A stretch of DNA of 35,656 nt from Streptacidiphilus neutrinimicus (GTDB lineage Bacteria; Actinomycetota; Actinomycetes; Streptomycetales; Streptomycetaceae), in NCBI RefSeq assembly GCF_000787815.1, contig NZ_BBPO01000041.1:39424-75079 (forward strand), in the 5' to 3' direction. The notes below the pieces were generated by a model. The model did not search any database. It saw only the letters and a list, made by a program, of their open reading frames with translations, and was not told the origin of the DNA. Every line of letters starts with the position of its first letter. Position 1 is the first letter of the stretch. Made by a program: the position numbers and the translations under genes. Of this stretch, positions 16,831 through 26,744 are shown piece by piece.

Positions 16831-18928
16831 TCAGCTCTGGGTCAGGCCGGTAAAGTCCGCTTCGCCGCTCGTGCCGTCGCTGTGGGAGCTGGTGAACACG
16901 CCGACGTCCTGGGTGGTGGCGACGCCCGGCAGGGTGGCCTGGCCGACCTGGGTCCAGGTGGCGCCGTCAGTGGACCAGTAGCCGGTGAAGACCGATCCCT
17001 CGCGGACCAGCTTCAGCCAGGACGGGTAGACGGCGGTGCCGCTGCCCTGGTTGGACGGGGCGCTGTTGGAGTCCAGCTGCCCGTCCCCGTCGCTGTCCCA
17101 CTGCAGGACGTAGCCCTTGCCGGGGGCCTCGGCCAGGATCACGTAGCCGGGTGAACCGGCGGGCGCGGTCATGTCGTCGCGGACGATCAGCCCGGCCTTG
17201 GCCCAGTCGCTGGTCGCGGCCTGAGCGGTGAGCTCGACGACGGTGGTGGAGCCGTCGTGCTCGGCGCCCTGCTGGTAGACGGCGCTGTACTGGTCGGTGC
17301 TCCCCCACAGGTCCGCGCCCGCGCCGTCGATGGCCAGGCGGTCGCCCGCCTGGCCGAAGACGGCGGTGGTGTCGGTGAAGGTGCGCAGCGGCGCCTTGAC
17401 GGCCGAGGGCACCTCGGCGGGGTTCGCGGCGTCGACCTCGGCCTTGCCGCCGGACCAGCGTGCGGCGGCCGTCCCGGTCAGCTGGACGTGGGCGATCGGC
17501 GCGGTCGGCGCGGCCGGGGCGGTGACCCGAAAGGCGGCGATGGCCATCCTGCCGGGGCCGACACGGGCGAACCGGGTCGAGGTCAGCGGCTTGACGCTCC
17601 ATCCGCTCGGCGCGGAGAGCGCGAGGCGCACGTCCGTGACGGCCTTGGCGCCGTCGTCGGTGAAGGTGGACTGGATGGTCGCGGAGCCGCCCGCGGTGAA
17701 CTGCGGTGCGGTGGTGTCCAGGACGAGCGCGGGGGCGAGCGCGCCCGGTCGGCTGGTCGGGGTGACGCGGTACATCACGGTGCCGTGGCCGGGCACGGAC
17801 GCGGCGATGACGCCGGCGGAGCCGGCGGCTGTGCTGCGGTGGGCCCACAGGTCGCGCAGCACGTAGCCCTTCGCGGCGGGCAAACCGACGGCGCCCGCGG
17901 TGGTGGAGACGGTGGCGCGGCCGGGGTTCTCGTTGAACAGGGTGACCGCGACGCTGCCGTCGGCCAGCGGCTTGGCCAGCACGTCGAGCCCGTCGGCCAG
18001 GGTCACCGGTCGGCCCTGGCGGCCGAGCCGGTCCTGGTCGACGGCGATGACCTCGCGGTTGCTAGATCGCCAGGGTGTCGGCGCTCGCGGTGCGCAGGTC
18101 GGTCCCGGAGACGAGCGGCGCGGCCATCTCCGCCCACAGGGAGAACTCGCTGCGGTCCTCGGTGGGGGTCATGCCGTTGCCGACCTCGAGCATGTCGGGG
18201 TCGTTCCACGCCCCCGGCCCGGCGTCGGCGGCGAACTGCACGTTCTGGTGGAAGTTGGACAGCATCGAGCCGAAGGAGGCGTTGATGTCGCCGGTGGTGC
18301 GCCACAGGTTGCCGACGCCCGCGCCCCAGGAAGGCACGGACTCGTTGCCCCAGTTGCAGAGGCTGTAGACGATCGGGCGGCCGGTGGCGGCGAGCGCGTC
18401 GCGCATGGCGGTGTAGCGCTGCAGCGAGGGGATGCCCTGGTTGTAGCAGTTGTCGTACTTCAGGTAGTCGACGCCCCAGGAGGCGAAGGTGGCCGCGTCC
18501 TGCTTCTCGTGGCCGAGGCTGCCGGGGTATCCGGCGCAGGTGAGGGTGCCGGCGCTCTCGTAGATGCCGAGCTTGAGTCCCTTGGCGTGGACGTAGTCCG
18601 CGACGCCCTTGATGCCGTCGGGGAACTTCGCGGGGTCGGGGACGAGGTCGCCGTTGGCGTCCCGGTCGTGGGTCATCCAGCAGTCGTCGATGTTGACGTA
18701 CTGGTATCCCGCGGCTTTGAGGCCGCTGGCGACGATCTTGTCGGCGGTCTGCTCGACGAGCTTCTCGCTGACGTCGCAGCCGAAGGCGTTCCAGTCGTTC
18801 CACCCCATGGGCGGGGTGAGGGCCAGTCCGTTGGCGAGGGCGGCGGCCGGGGCGGCGGTCAGCGGGACCGCGGCGAGCGCGCTCGCCGCGAGGGAGGCCG
18901 CAACGAGTGCGGCCCATGTCTTGCGCAT
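16831..18928 (-). pseudogene. Secreted GH27 glycosidase, broken by a frameshift near 18060
   Basis: Begins at ATG 18928 (GGAG upstream) with a signal peptide (about 1-31). The catalytic barrel starts at TPPMGWNDWNAFGC and contains WGVDYLKYDNC with the predicted nucleophile D159 and WNDPDML (D243/D245) for the acid/base. The frame ends at TAG (18064-18062) right after ASADTLAI. The expected continuation NREVIAVDQD resumes at once in the +1 frame and runs to 16831, encoding the C-terminal beta domain, a NEW3/NPCBM-associated-like domain and a concanavalin-like module (WDSDGDGQLD, DVGVFTSSHSDGTSG). Loss of two bases (or gain of one) explains it. The family includes alpha-galactosidases and beta-L-arabinopyranosidases. 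The first open part (18928-18062, 288 residues) and the second (18006-16831 from a GTG) would each be incomplete. A sequencing error is possible. Confidence 0.85.
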
Positions 18929-19226
18929 GCCTACTCCAGGATCCGAAGGGTCCGTCAGGGGTGGTTCACGGCCTGCCCAGAGAAGCAAAACCAACAGCAT
19001 CCGTCAATATCACACACAATCTTGCAGAGCCGCTGGTGTCGTATGGCATGTGCCATTACACTCCCGATCGCAAACCCTGTAGTAGCGAACCTTGTTGGCC
19101 GCTGCCACGGACATCGGCCCCACCAGCCGACGTTCGATTCTGTTGTTTTGCACCGCCACAGATGATCTGCACCGCGCAAGGCGCACCACCCACCCGACCG
19201 CCCTCGCGCCCCTCGGAGCCGCAACC
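18929..19226. promoter_or_regulatory. Divergent promoter region of the two GH27 genes
   Basis: About 300 bases of clearly lower GC, with no gene. Near the centre is the dyad ATGGCA-TG-TGCCAT (19043-19056), a plausible operator for a sugar-responsive repressor (LacI or similar) acting on both genes. I could not define -35/-10 boxes with confidence. Confidence 0.5.
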
Positions 19227-21323
19227 ATGCGAGCACCCCTGCCCAGAACCGTCCGCGCCGTGCTGGTGCTGGCCCTGACGGCACCCGCCGTCGCCTTCGG
19301 CCTCGGCGCCGCCGGGCTGCCGACCGCCGTCCCGGCCGTCGCGCTCGACAACGGCACCGCCCTCACCCCGCCCATGGGCTGGAACTCGTGGAACACCTTC
19401 GGCCCGGCGATCAACGAGCAGGAGGTGAAGCAGACCATCGACTTCATGTCCGCCAACGGCCTTGCCGCCGCCGGATACGACACCGTCACCATCGACGACG
19501 GCTGGTCGCTGATGCACCGCAGCGGCCAGACCACCGACATCGTCAAGGACGCCTACGGCTCGCTCCAGCTCTACGATGCCGCGGGCAATCCCGTCAGCGG
19601 CACCGACGGCACCGGGATCGACCCGACCTCCGGCCATCTGATCCCCGACCCGGACAACTTCCCCTCGCAGACGGTCGACGGACAGACCGTCAACGGGATC
19701 CAGTACCTGGCCTGGTACGCGCACAGCAAGGGCATGAAGTTCGGGCTGTACGCCACCGACACCTACACCACCTGCCAGGGCCACCCGGGCAGCCTCGGCC
19801 ACGAGGCCACCGACGCGAGCGACTTCGCCTCCTGGGGCGTCGACTTCGTCAAGTACGACGACTGCCCCTACGGTCCGCCCATCACCGGGCCCGACGGGCA
19901 CGACTACTACACCCAGGGAGAAGGCAAGGAGCTGACGCAGTCCGTCTACGCGCGCGTCCAGACCTTCCGGCAGGCCCTCGACGCCGCCTCCGCGGCCCAG
20001 GGCCGCCCGCGGGTCACCGTCAGCGTCTCCGCGCAGCCCGTCCACACCGGCGTCCCCTACCTCCAGGACCCGAACGACCCGGCCCGCACCGACCCGGTCG
20101 TCGTCGCGGCCGGCACCGCGCCGTACCAGGCGCCGGGCTACGCCCCGACCGGCGTGTGGTGCGGCCAGGTCGCCAACCTCTGCCGGATCGGCGGCGACCG
20201 CGACAGCGAGCTGGACGGCGTCCTCTACCAGGGCCAGTTGCAGACCGCGCTGCAGTACCGGGGCAACGTCCGGCCGGGCAGCTGGAACGACCTGGACATG
20301 ATGTTCGCCGGCTGGCAGGACCCGTACGGCCTGTGGGGCGCCACCGACACCTGCTCCTGCCACAAGCCGTTCACCGACACCGAGTCGCAGACGGAGATCT
20401 CGATCCTGTCCATGATGGCGGCGCCGCTGATCTCCGGCGCGGACTTCCGCACCGCGGCCGACTCGGTGCACGACTACGAGGGCTACTCCTGGTCCACCGG
20501 GGTCTCCCCCTCCGCGCTCGCGCTCTACGAGAACCGCGACGTCATCGCCGTCGACCAGGACAGCCTGGGCAAGCCCGCGACTCTCGTCGGCAGCGCGCCG
20601 GCCTCCAGCACCGCACCCGTCGTGCTCCAGCGTCAACTGGCCGACGGCGACACCGCCGTGCTGCTGGTCAACCAGGACCCGAACAACACCCGGACGGTCG
20701 GCACCAGCCTCGGCGCGCTGGGCCTCACCGGCCCCGGCTACTCCTCCAAGGAGCTGTGGACCGGCGCCACCGGCCAGTTCACCACCGCGAGCGGCGGCGC
20801 CGTCAGCGCCTCGGTGCCCCCGCACGGCGCGGTGCTCTACCGCCTGACCCCGCTGCCGACCACCGTCCCGGCGGCGGTGATCGACGACGGCAGGTACCAC
20901 TCCCTCGGCTCCGGCAACACCGGCCTGACCCTGGAGGCGTCGGGCACGTGCAGCGCGCCGGTCACGTCGACAGCGGACGTCAACACCTGGTGGCCCACCC
21001 ACACCTCGGAGCAGTGGACCTTCACCACCAACCCGGACGGCACCGTCCGCATCAGCGACAACTGCGACACCCCGACCCAGGTCCACACTGTCCTCGCCGC
21101 GGGCACCAGCCCCGGCAACTCCGCCTACCTGCTCACCTACTCCCCGGGCAACCCCTGGCAGGAGTGGCGCGTCACCCAGAACACCACCACCGGCGCCCTC
21201 ACCGTCACCAACGTCGCCACCGGCCTCGCCCTCGACACCACCGGCGCCACCCCGGGCAGCACCGCCGTCACCAACTCCCCCTCCCCTTCCGCCCCCGGCC
21301 AGACCTGGACCCTGCTCTCCTGA
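19227..21323 (+). CDS. Secreted GH27 glycosidase (alpha-galactosidase / beta-arabinopyranosidase type) with ricin-like C-terminus
   Basis: 698 residues from ATG at 19227 (GGAG 9 bases upstream). Signal peptide about 1-38. The catalytic (beta/alpha)8 domain begins TPPMGWNSWNTFG; WGVDFVKYDDC holds the predicted nucleophile (about D211), and GSWNDLDMM (about 352-359) the acid/base, with Leu where most members have Pro. The barrel ends near YENRDVIAVDQDSLG, the motif interrupted in the neighbouring gene. An antiparallel beta domain follows, then about 120 residues with a beta-trefoil-like pattern (LTLEASGTC, NPWQEWRV, GQTWTLLS), probably a carbohydrate-binding module. It would cleave terminal alpha-galactosyl or beta-L-arabinopyranosyl residues from plant polysaccharides outside the cell. 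Divergent from the frameshifted paralogue, so it may now be the only working copy. Confidence 0.9.
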   Translation: MRAPLPRTVRAVLVLALTAPAVAFGLGAAGLPTAVPAVALDNGTALTPPMGWNSWNTFGPAINEQEVKQTIDFMSANGLAAAGYDTVTIDDGWSLMHRSGQTTDIVKDAYGSLQLYDAAGNPVSGTDGTGIDPTSGHLIPDPDNFPSQTVDGQTVNGIQYLAWYAHSKGMKFGLYATDTYTTCQGHPGSLGHEATDASDFASWGVDFVKYDDCPYGPPITGPDGHDYYTQGEGKELTQSVYARVQTFRQALDAASAAQGRPRVTVSVSAQPVHTGVPYLQDPNDPARTDPVVVAAGTAPYQAPGYAPTGVWCGQVANLCRIGGDRDSELDGVLYQGQLQTALQYRGNVRPGSWNDLDMMFAGWQDPYGLWGATDTCSCHKPFTDTESQTEISILSMMAAPLISGADFRTAADSVHDYEGYSWSTGVSPSALALYENRDVIAVDQDSLGKPATLVGSAPASSTAPVVLQRQLADGDTAVLLVNQDPNNTRTVGTSLGALGLTGPGYSSKELWTGATGQFTTASGGAVSASVPPHGAVLYRLTPLPTTVPAAVIDDGRYHSLGSGNTGLTLEASGTCSAPVTSTADVNTWWPTHTSEQWTFTTNPDGTVRISDNCDTPTQVHTVLAAGTSPGNSAYLLTYSPGNPWQEWRVTQNTTTGALTVTNVATGLALDTTGATPGSTAVTNSPSPSAPGQTWTLLS

Positions 21324-21335
21324 TTTTCCGCGGTT

Positions 21336-21366
21336 CGCATCCCGCCCCGCTGCGGGGCGGGATGCG
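21336..21366 (+). terminator. Strong terminator after the GH27 gene
   Basis: Perfect 14-bp stem, CGCATCCCGCCCCG with CGGGGCGGGATGCG, and a CTG loop, 12 bases after the stop codon. No T tract. Confidence 0.85.
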
Positions 21367-21427
21367 CGAAGGGATGTCCCGGTATTCGCTGGGGCTCGCC
21401 CTCGGACGATGCGTACCCTGTCGGACC

Positions 21428-21823
21428 ATGTGCTACCACGCGTTCAACGGCGCCTTCCGGCACTACGTATGCGTCGCGTGCCGGCTCGCCTTCAAGGGCA
21501 GCACGTGGCCGATCCGGAAGCGCGTCTGCCCCGGCTGTCGTCAGCCGCTCGTCTTCGCCGGTTACGACTTCGCCGCGCCCCGGCGACGCGACACGCGAGC
21601 ATGGTCCGTCGTCGCGACCGTGCTCGCGGAGGGGCTGACCTACGATCACCGCCCGGGCTGCGGCTGCACGCGGCTGCCCTCGTACCGCCCCCGGACCCGA
21701 GCGCAGGTACGCGTCCGACGACGCGCGGCCGAGCGTCTCGGCCTGCCCCTGTCGGTGACCCTCGCCCGCCGCGATGCCTTCACCCCGGAGACCCGCGACG
21801 AGCGACGGTCGACGCCGTCGTAG
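21428..21823 (+). CDS. Small zinc-ribbon protein of unknown function
   Basis: 131 residues from ATG at 21428 (ATG at 21374 would add 18 residues, but its AAGGG touches the start codon). Begins MCYHAFNGAFRHYVCVACRL. CVAC and CPGC pairs about 20-30 residues apart form a likely zinc ribbon, and CGC occurs later. The rest is Arg-rich (PRRRDTRAW; RVRRRAAERLG). I recall similar short proteins as common in streptomycetes, where some carry misleading enzyme names; no enzymatic motif is visible. Nucleic-acid binding is a guess from the ribbon and the charge. It sits between two strong hairpins, so probably monocistronic. Confidence 0.65.
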   Translation: MCYHAFNGAFRHYVCVACRLAFKGSTWPIRKRVCPGCRQPLVFAGYDFAAPRRRDTRAWSVVATVLAEGLTYDHRPGCGCTRLPSYRPRTRAQVRVRRRAAERLGLPLSVTLARRDAFTPETRDERRSTPS

Positions 21824-21824
21824 T

Positions 21825-21848
21825 GGGTGAGCTGATTTCAGCTCACCC
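21825..21848. terminator. Bidirectional terminator between zinc-ribbon gene and peptidase operon
   Basis: Perfect 10-bp stem GGGTGAGCTG with CAGCTCACCC and an ATTT loop, just after the zinc-ribbon stop. It is also where minus-strand transcripts of the peptide-import operon would end. Confidence 0.8.
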
Positions 21849-22049
21849 TGCGGAGATTGAGGCTGGTCCCGGCGGTGTTGCGGATCCGCTTGGTGCGGCC
21901 GGACTCGGCGGCCCAGATCGACCTCGTCCACGTCGGCCACCTGCTGCAACCGGTCGAGGTAGGCCGCGAAGCGGATGTGCTCGTCCGGGTCGTCCGACGT
22001 CTCCCGGTGGGCCACGACCAGCGGTCGCGGCCACCCCCAGGGGACGGCG
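21838..22049 (-). pseudogene. Possible degraded coding remnant downstream of the Xaa-Pro aminopeptidase
   Basis: Just past the aminopeptidase stop, one minus frame reads like protein for about 45 residues (PLVVAHRETSDDPDEHIRF followed by AAYLDRLQQVADVDEVDL). It then loses sense where another frame gives SGRTKRIRNTAGTSLNLRR before a stop inside the terminator hairpin. A frameshifted fragment of an unknown short gene would explain this. I do not recognise the family; it may be chance in GC-rich DNA. Confidence 0.25.
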
Positions 22050-23498
22050 TCAGCGCAACGAGGACGTCCAGGCCTCGACTGCGTCCGGCTGGCGGGGCAG
22101 GGCGGACGAGAGGCATTCGGCGCCGTCGGTTGTGATGACGAAGTCGTCCTCGATGCGGATGCCGATGCCGCGCAGTTCCTCCGGGACGGTGAGGTCGTCG
22201 GGTTGGAAGTACAGGCCCGGTTCGACGGTGAGGACGTGGCCGGGTTCCAGGGCGCCGCCCAGATAGGCCTCGGTGCGGGCGCTGGCGCAGTCGTGGCAGT
22301 CCAGGCCGAGCATGTGGCCCGAGCCGCAGAGGGTGTACCGGCGGTACCGGTCCGGGGCAGGCGTGGTCGCCGGGTCGCTGGTGGGCCGCAGCCCCCAGGC
22401 GTCGAGCCCCTCGGCGATGACCCGCATCGCGGCCTCGTGGAAGTCGCCGAACGGGGCGCCGGGCCGCAGCGCGGCGATGCCCGCCGACTGGGCGGCGAAG
22501 ACCAGGTCGTAGACGCGGCGCTGGACGTCGGTGAACCGACCGCCGACCGGGAGGGTGCGGGTGACGTCGCCCGTGTAACAGGAGTCGGCCTCGACCCCGG
22601 CGTCCAGGAGTAGTAGATCACCCGGCCGCACGGGACCGTCGTTGCGCATCCAGTGCAGGACGCAGGCGTGCGCGCCCGCCGCCGCGATCGTGTCGAAGCC
22701 GAGACCGTAACCCTCAAGCCGCGCACGCCGGTTGAACGTGCCCTCGATCCAGCGCTCGCCCCGGGCGAGCTCGGTGGCGCGGGGCAGGTCGGCCGCGACG
22801 TCGTGGAAGCCGGCAACGGTGAACCCCACGGCCGCGCGCAGTTGGGCGATCTCCCACTCGTCCTTGACAAGCCGGGACTCCGACAGGAAGGTCGCCAACT
22901 CGGCCTCGGCGGAGGGTTTCTCCGGCACCAGGGCATCGACGCGGGCGTCCTCGCCGCGCAGCACGCGCGTCGGAACGCCCCCGGCGAGGGCCTGTTCCAA
23001 TCGGTCACGGGGGGCGACCTCGAGGCCGAGGGCGTCGGCGGTCTCCGCGAGGGTGCGCCGCCGCCCGGTCCAGAACTCGCCGTGGCGACGGTCGCTGTAG
23101 AACTCCGCGCCGTTCGGGCCGCCGTCGCGTGGCGAGCGGCCGCGGGTGAACAGGACGGCCGTGTGCCCGTGCCCGGTGGGCTCGAGGACGAGGACGCTGT
23201 CGGGGACCGCCTGGGTCGCCCGGTCCGCCGTGAGGTGGAGGAACGCGGAGTGGGGCCGGAAGGGGTAGTCGAAGTCGTTGCTGCGCGTCTTGAGTCCGCC
23301 GGAGGGGACGACGATCCGCTCGCCGGGGAACCGCTCGGACAGCGCCGCGCGCCGCGACGCGGCACCCTCCGTCCCGGACGAGCGGGGCAACTTCAGGTCC
23401 GTGTTCTCCCAGCCCTCCTGGAAGGACGCGGCCACCGCGGCCGGCACCTCACGATCGTGACTGCTGCGGCCGCGCGGCGCGCCGTCTTGTCGGTCCAT
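22050..23498 (-). CDS. Xaa-Pro aminopeptidase (M24B metallopeptidase)
   Basis: Cytosolic dinuclear metallopeptidase that removes the N-terminal residue before proline. 482 residues from ATG at 23498, with GGGAGGAG upstream, the best ribosome-binding site in the region. The N-terminal creatinase-like domain (about 45-190) contains [15 protein letters not shown]. The catalytic pita-bread domain carries all five expected metal ligands: D299 (LLLLDAG), D311 (YTGDVTR), H395 (GSGHMLGLD), E426 (TVEPGLY) and E450 (IRIEDDF). The length is normal for bacterial PepP. It begins 31 bases after the stop of the last ABC gene and so is the terminal gene of the peptide-import operon. That fits digestion of imported proline-rich peptides. 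Confidence 0.93.
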   Translation of the reverse strand: MDRQDGAPRGRSSHDREVPAAVAASFQEGWENTDLKLPRSSGTEGAASRRAALSERFPGERIVVPSGGLKTRSNDFDYPFRPHSAFLHLTADRATQAVPDSVLVLEPTGHGHTAVLFTRGRSPRDGGPNGAEFYSDRRHGEFWTGRRRTLAETADALGLEVAPRDRLEQALAGGVPTRVLRGEDARVDALVPEKPSAEAELATFLSESRLVKDEWEIAQLRAAVGFTVAGFHDVAADLPRATELARGERWIEGTFNRRARLEGYGLGFDTIAAAGAHACVLHWMRNDGPVRPGDLLLLDAGVEADSCYTGDVTRTLPVGGRFTDVQRRVYDLVFAAQSAGIAALRPGAPFGDFHEAAMRVIAEGLDAWGLRPTSDPATTPAPDRYRRYTLCGSGHMLGLDCHDCASARTEAYLGGALEPGHVLTVEPGLYFQPDDLTVPEELRGIGIRIEDDFVITTDGAECLSSALPRQPDAVEAWTSSLR

Positions 23499-23529
23499 CG
23501 AAATCTCCTCCCATGCGTGCACGGTGAGC

Positions 23530-24561
23530 TCAGTTCGTTCCGGGGAAGTGACAGGCCGCCAGATGATCGGGGGCGGCGCCGTCGGGCGTGCGCGGGAGGG
23601 GTTCCTCGCGGGCGCACAGGTCCTGGGCGCGCGGACAGCGGGTGCGGAACCGGCAGCCGGACGGGGGACTGAGCGGGCTGGGCACGTCCCCGGTCAGCCG
23701 GATCCGGTCGGCGCCGACGCCCGCGCCGGCCTCGCGACGCCCGCCGGGCGGCGGCTCCGGCTCGGGGACCGCCGACAGCAGGGCCTGGGTGTAAGGGTGT
23801 TGGGGCGAGCGGTACAGCTCGTCCCGCGGCGCCGTCTCGACTACCTTCCCGAGGTACATCACCGCCACCCGCTGCGAGAAGTGGCGGACCACCGCGAGGT
23901 CGTGGGCGATGAAGACGAAGGCGATGCCCAGGTCCCGGCGCAGCCGCTGCAACAGGTTCACCACCTGCGCCTGGATGGAGACGTCCAGGGCCGAGACCGG
24001 CTCGTCGGCCACGATCACCTTCGGCTCCAGGGCCAGGGAGCGGGCGATGCCCACGCGTTGGCGCTGCCCGCCGGAGAACTCGTGCGGGAACCGGTTGTAG
24101 TGCTCGGGGCTCAGGCCCACCGTCTCCAGCAGCTCCAGCACCCGGGCCCGGCGTCCGCCCGGCGGGTCGATCCGGTGCACCTCAAGCGGGGTCGAGACGA
24201 TCTCGCCCACCGTCTGGCGGGGGTTGAGCGAGGCGTAGGGGTCCTGGAAGACCATCTGGATCTGCGACCGGACGGGCGCGAGCTGCTTGCGCGTGGCGTG
24301 CGTGATGTCGACGCCCTGGTAGCGCAGCACGCCGGAGGTGGGTTCCAGCAGCCGGGTGAGCAGCCGTCCTGCGGTGGACTTGCCGCAGCCGGACTCGCCG
24401 ACCACGCCCAGGCTCTCGCCGGTGTGCAGGGTCAGGTCGATGCCGTCGACGGCGCGCAGCACCGGACGGGCGTCCCGGCGGCCGGGCCAGAGCCCGGTGC
24501 CGGGCACCGGGAAGTGCTTGGCGAGGCCGACGGCCTCCAGGAGCGGTTCCGCCTGGGTCAT
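23530..24561 (-). CDS. Peptide ABC transporter ATP-binding protein (DppF/OppF-like)
   Basis: 343 residues from ATG at 24561, overlapping the previous gene by ATGA. Walker [11 protein letters not shown]-loop [13 protein letters not shown], signature [15 protein letters not shown] and Walker [16 protein letters not shown] are all intact, followed by the H-loop IAHDLAVV. The C-terminal oligopeptide-transporter extension has the usual Cys-rich part ([16 protein letters not shown]), which in relatives binds an iron-sulfur cluster. It pairs with the DppD-like ATPase to drive peptide uptake through the two permeases. Confidence 0.93.
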   Translation of the reverse strand: MTQAEPLLEAVGLAKHFPVPGTGLWPGRRDARPVLRAVDGIDLTLHTGESLGVVGESGCGKSTAGRLLTRLLEPTSGVLRYQGVDITHATRKQLAPVRSQIQMVFQDPYASLNPRQTVGEIVSTPLEVHRIDPPGGRRARVLELLETVGLSPEHYNRFPHEFSGGQRQRVGIARSLALEPKVIVADEPVSALDVSIQAQVVNLLQRLRRDLGIAFVFIAHDLAVVRHFSQRVAVMYLGKVVETAPRDELYRSPQHPYTQALLSAVPEPEPPPGGRREAGAGVGADRIRLTGDVPSPLSPPSGCRFRTRCPRAQDLCAREEPLPRTPDGAAPDHLAACHFPGTN

Positions 24562-25724
24562 CGGCTCGTTCCTTCGGTCCGCGTGGTGTCGTTCGGTTTC
24601 GCTTCGACCGTGCGGCGCGCGAAGGCGACGCGCTCCGCCGCGCCCAGATGGCAGGCGACGGCGTGGCCGTCCGCAGCCTCGCGGCCGTCGTCGGCCTCGC
24701 CGCGAGCGTGGCCGTCCCCGCCGTCCCCGCCGTCCCCTCCGAGCAGCGCCGGACGCCTGCTGCCGCACGGGTCGTCCGGCAGCAGGTCGCGCGCCTGGCA
24801 GCGCGGGTGGAAGGCGCAGCCGCCGGGCACGGCGAGCAGGCTCGGCGGGCTGCCGGGAACCGGCCTCAGCGGGACGTCCACCGCGCCGTCCAGCCGGGGC
24901 ACCGAGGCGAGCAGGCCCATGGTGTACGGGTGCCGGGGCGCGCTCAGCACCTGTCCGACCGAGCCGTGCTCCACGCTGCGTCCCGCGTACATCACCAGCA
25001 CGTCGTCGGCGATGCCCGCGATCACCCCGAGGTCGTGGGTGATCAGCACGATCGCGGTGCGGAACTCCTGCTGGACCTCGGCGAGCAGTTCCAGGATCTG
25101 CGCCTGGACGGTGACGTCCAGCGCGGTCGTGGGCTCGTCCGCGATCAGCAGGTCAGGATCGCAGCACAGGGCCATGGCGATCATCACACGCTGGCGCATC
25201 CCGCCGGAGAACTGGTGCGGGTAGTCCCGCGCCCGCCGCCGCGGGGACGGGATCCCGACCAGCGCGAGCATCTGCGCCGCCCGCTCCCCCGCCGCCCGGC
25301 GACCGCACCCGGTGTGGCGCCGGTAGGTCTCGGCGATCTGGTCGCCGACGCTGTAGTAGGGGGACAGCGCGGTCAGCGCGTCCTGGAAGACCATCGCCAT
25401 CCGGCTTCCGCGCAGGCCGCGCAGCCGCGCCTCGTCGGCGCCGACCAGTTCGGCGCCGTCCAGGCGGATGCTGCCGCCGACGCGGGTGCGGGCGCGGTCG
25501 TGCAGGCCGAGCACGGCAAGGGAGGTCACCGACTTGCCGGAGCCGGACTCGCCGACGATGCCGAGGGTCCGGCCGCGTTCCAGTGAGAAGGAGAGCCCGT
25601 CGACGGCCTGGACGGGGCCGTCCTCGGTGGAGAAGCGTACGGAGAGGTCACGGACCTGGAGGAAGGGCTCCGTGCTCACGCTGGTGACGATCGCGGGGTT
25701 CGCGGGATTCACGGCAGCGGTCAC
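24558..25724 (-). CDS. Peptide ABC transporter ATP-binding protein (DppD/OppD-like)
   Basis: 388 residues from GTG at 25724, overlapping the permease stop as GTGA. Walker [11 protein letters not shown]-loop [15 protein letters not shown], signature [15 protein letters not shown], Walker [16 protein letters not shown]-loop ITHDLGVI. The C-terminal extension has [20 protein letters not shown] and then an insertion rich in Gly-Asp ([11 protein letters not shown]) that is not part of the family core. The N-terminus has a short Ala/Pro lead before [11 protein letters not shown], so a slightly later start is possible, but the coupling overlap supports this one. Confidence 0.92.
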   Translation of the reverse strand: MTAAVNPANPAIVTSVSTEPFLQVRDLSVRFSTEDGPVQAVDGLSFSLERGRTLGIVGESGSGKSVTSLAVLGLHDRARTRVGGSIRLDGAELVGADEARLRGLRGSRMAMVFQDALTALSPYYSVGDQIAETYRRHTGCGRRAAGERAAQMLALVGIPSPRRRARDYPHQFSGGMRQRVMIAMALCCDPDLLIADEPTTALDVTVQAQILELLAEVQQEFRTAIVLITHDLGVIAGIADDVLVMYAGRSVEHGSVGQVLSAPRHPYTMGLLASVPRLDGAVDVPLRPVPGSPPSLLAVPGGCAFHPRCQARDLLPDDPCGSRRPALLGGDGGDGGDGHARGEADDGREAADGHAVACHLGAAERVAFARRTVEAKPNDTTRTEGTSR

Positions 25725-26698
25725 AGCGCACGCACCCGTGGGTCGATGACGGCGTAGCAGGCGTCGACGGCGATGTTGACCAGCACCATGGCCGTCGAGG
25801 CGGCCAGGACCGTGCCCATCATCATCGGCAGGTCGGAGTCGGCGACCGAGTCCACGGCGAGCTTGCCGATGCCGGGGATGTTGAACGTCGTCTCGGTGAT
25901 CAGCGCGCCGCCGAGGAAGAGGCCGAGGTCGATGCCGAACATGGTGACGACCGGGGTCATCGCGCCCCGCCAGGCGTGCTTGACGTAGACGCCCCAGGGT
26001 CCGAGGCCCTTGGCCCGGACGGCGCGCACGTACTCCTCGCTCAGGCTCTCCAGCATCGAGGAGCGGGTGAAGCGCGCGTAGGTGGCGACGTTGACCACGG
26101 CCAGCGTGATCCAGGGAAGCAGCATCCCGCCCGCCCAGCCCGAAAGCGAGGCGCCGGGCGAGGTGTAGCCGGGCAGCGGCAACCATGCCAACTGGTCGAC
26201 GAAGATGTAGCGGACCACGATGCCGAAGAAGTAGATCTGCATCGACGCGCCGATCAGGGCGAGGCCCATGGCCACCTTGTCGGCCGCCTTGCCCCGCCGC
26301 AGCGCGGCGATCATTCCGGCGCCGACCCCGAGGGTCAGCACCAGGACCGCCGCTCCCAGCGCCACCGAGGCGGTGGCCGGGAAACGGTTGAGCAGCGTCT
26401 GGAGCACCGGCTGCCCGTTGACGAACGAGTAGCCGAGGCAGGGCGCGGGGCAGGACGCGGCGCCGAAGCTCCGGCCGGAGAAGACGCCGACGAGGAAGTG
26501 CCAGTACTGCACCGGGACGGGGGCGTCGATGCCCATGTTGTGCCGGATGGTGGCCAGCAGTTGCGGGGTGCACTGCTTGCCGCAGGCCAGCAGCGCGGGA
26601 TCGGACGGCAGGGCGAAGAACAGCAGGTAGGTGACGGCGCTGACGACCAGGAGGATCAGGGCCGCACTCACGGTTCGGCGGATCAGGAAGCGCAGCAC
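25721..26698 (-). CDS. Peptide ABC transporter permease (DppB/OppB-like)
   Basis: 325 residues from GTG at 26698 (CGGAG upstream). The first membrane segment starts at once (FLIRRTVSAALILLVVSAVT), followed by a long external loop and about five further segments. The cytoplasmic EAA-type coupling motif reads EYVRAVRAKGLGPWGVYVKH. The loop contains several cysteines (CGKQC; CPAPC), an unusual feature for the family that might form disulfides outside. Located 46 bases after the binding-protein gene and coupled to the DppD-like gene. Confidence 0.92.
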   Translation of the reverse strand: MLRFLIRRTVSAALILLVVSAVTYLLFFALPSDPALLACGKQCTPQLLATIRHNMGIDAPVPVQYWHFLVGVFSGRSFGAASCPAPCLGYSFVNGQPVLQTLLNRFPATASVALGAAVLVLTLGVGAGMIAALRRGKAADKVAMGLALIGASMQIYFFGIVVRYIFVDQLAWLPLPGYTSPGASLSGWAGGMLLPWITLAVVNVATYARFTRSSMLESLSEEYVRAVRAKGLGPWGVYVKHAWRGAMTPVVTMFGIDLGLFLGGALITETTFNIPGIGKLAVDSVADSDLPMMMGTVLAASTAMVLVNIAVDACYAVIDPRVRAL

Positions 26699-26744
26699 GA
26701 GTGCTCCGTTGGCTGGGCGGGGTTTAGGCGGGGTGTGTGAGCGG

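Noticed and set aside
18056-18070. Programmed +1 frameshifting in the GH27 gene
   Set aside because: The AUC-UAG context does not allow re-pairing in the +1 frame and there is no internal Shine-Dalgarno as in prfB; an indel is simpler.
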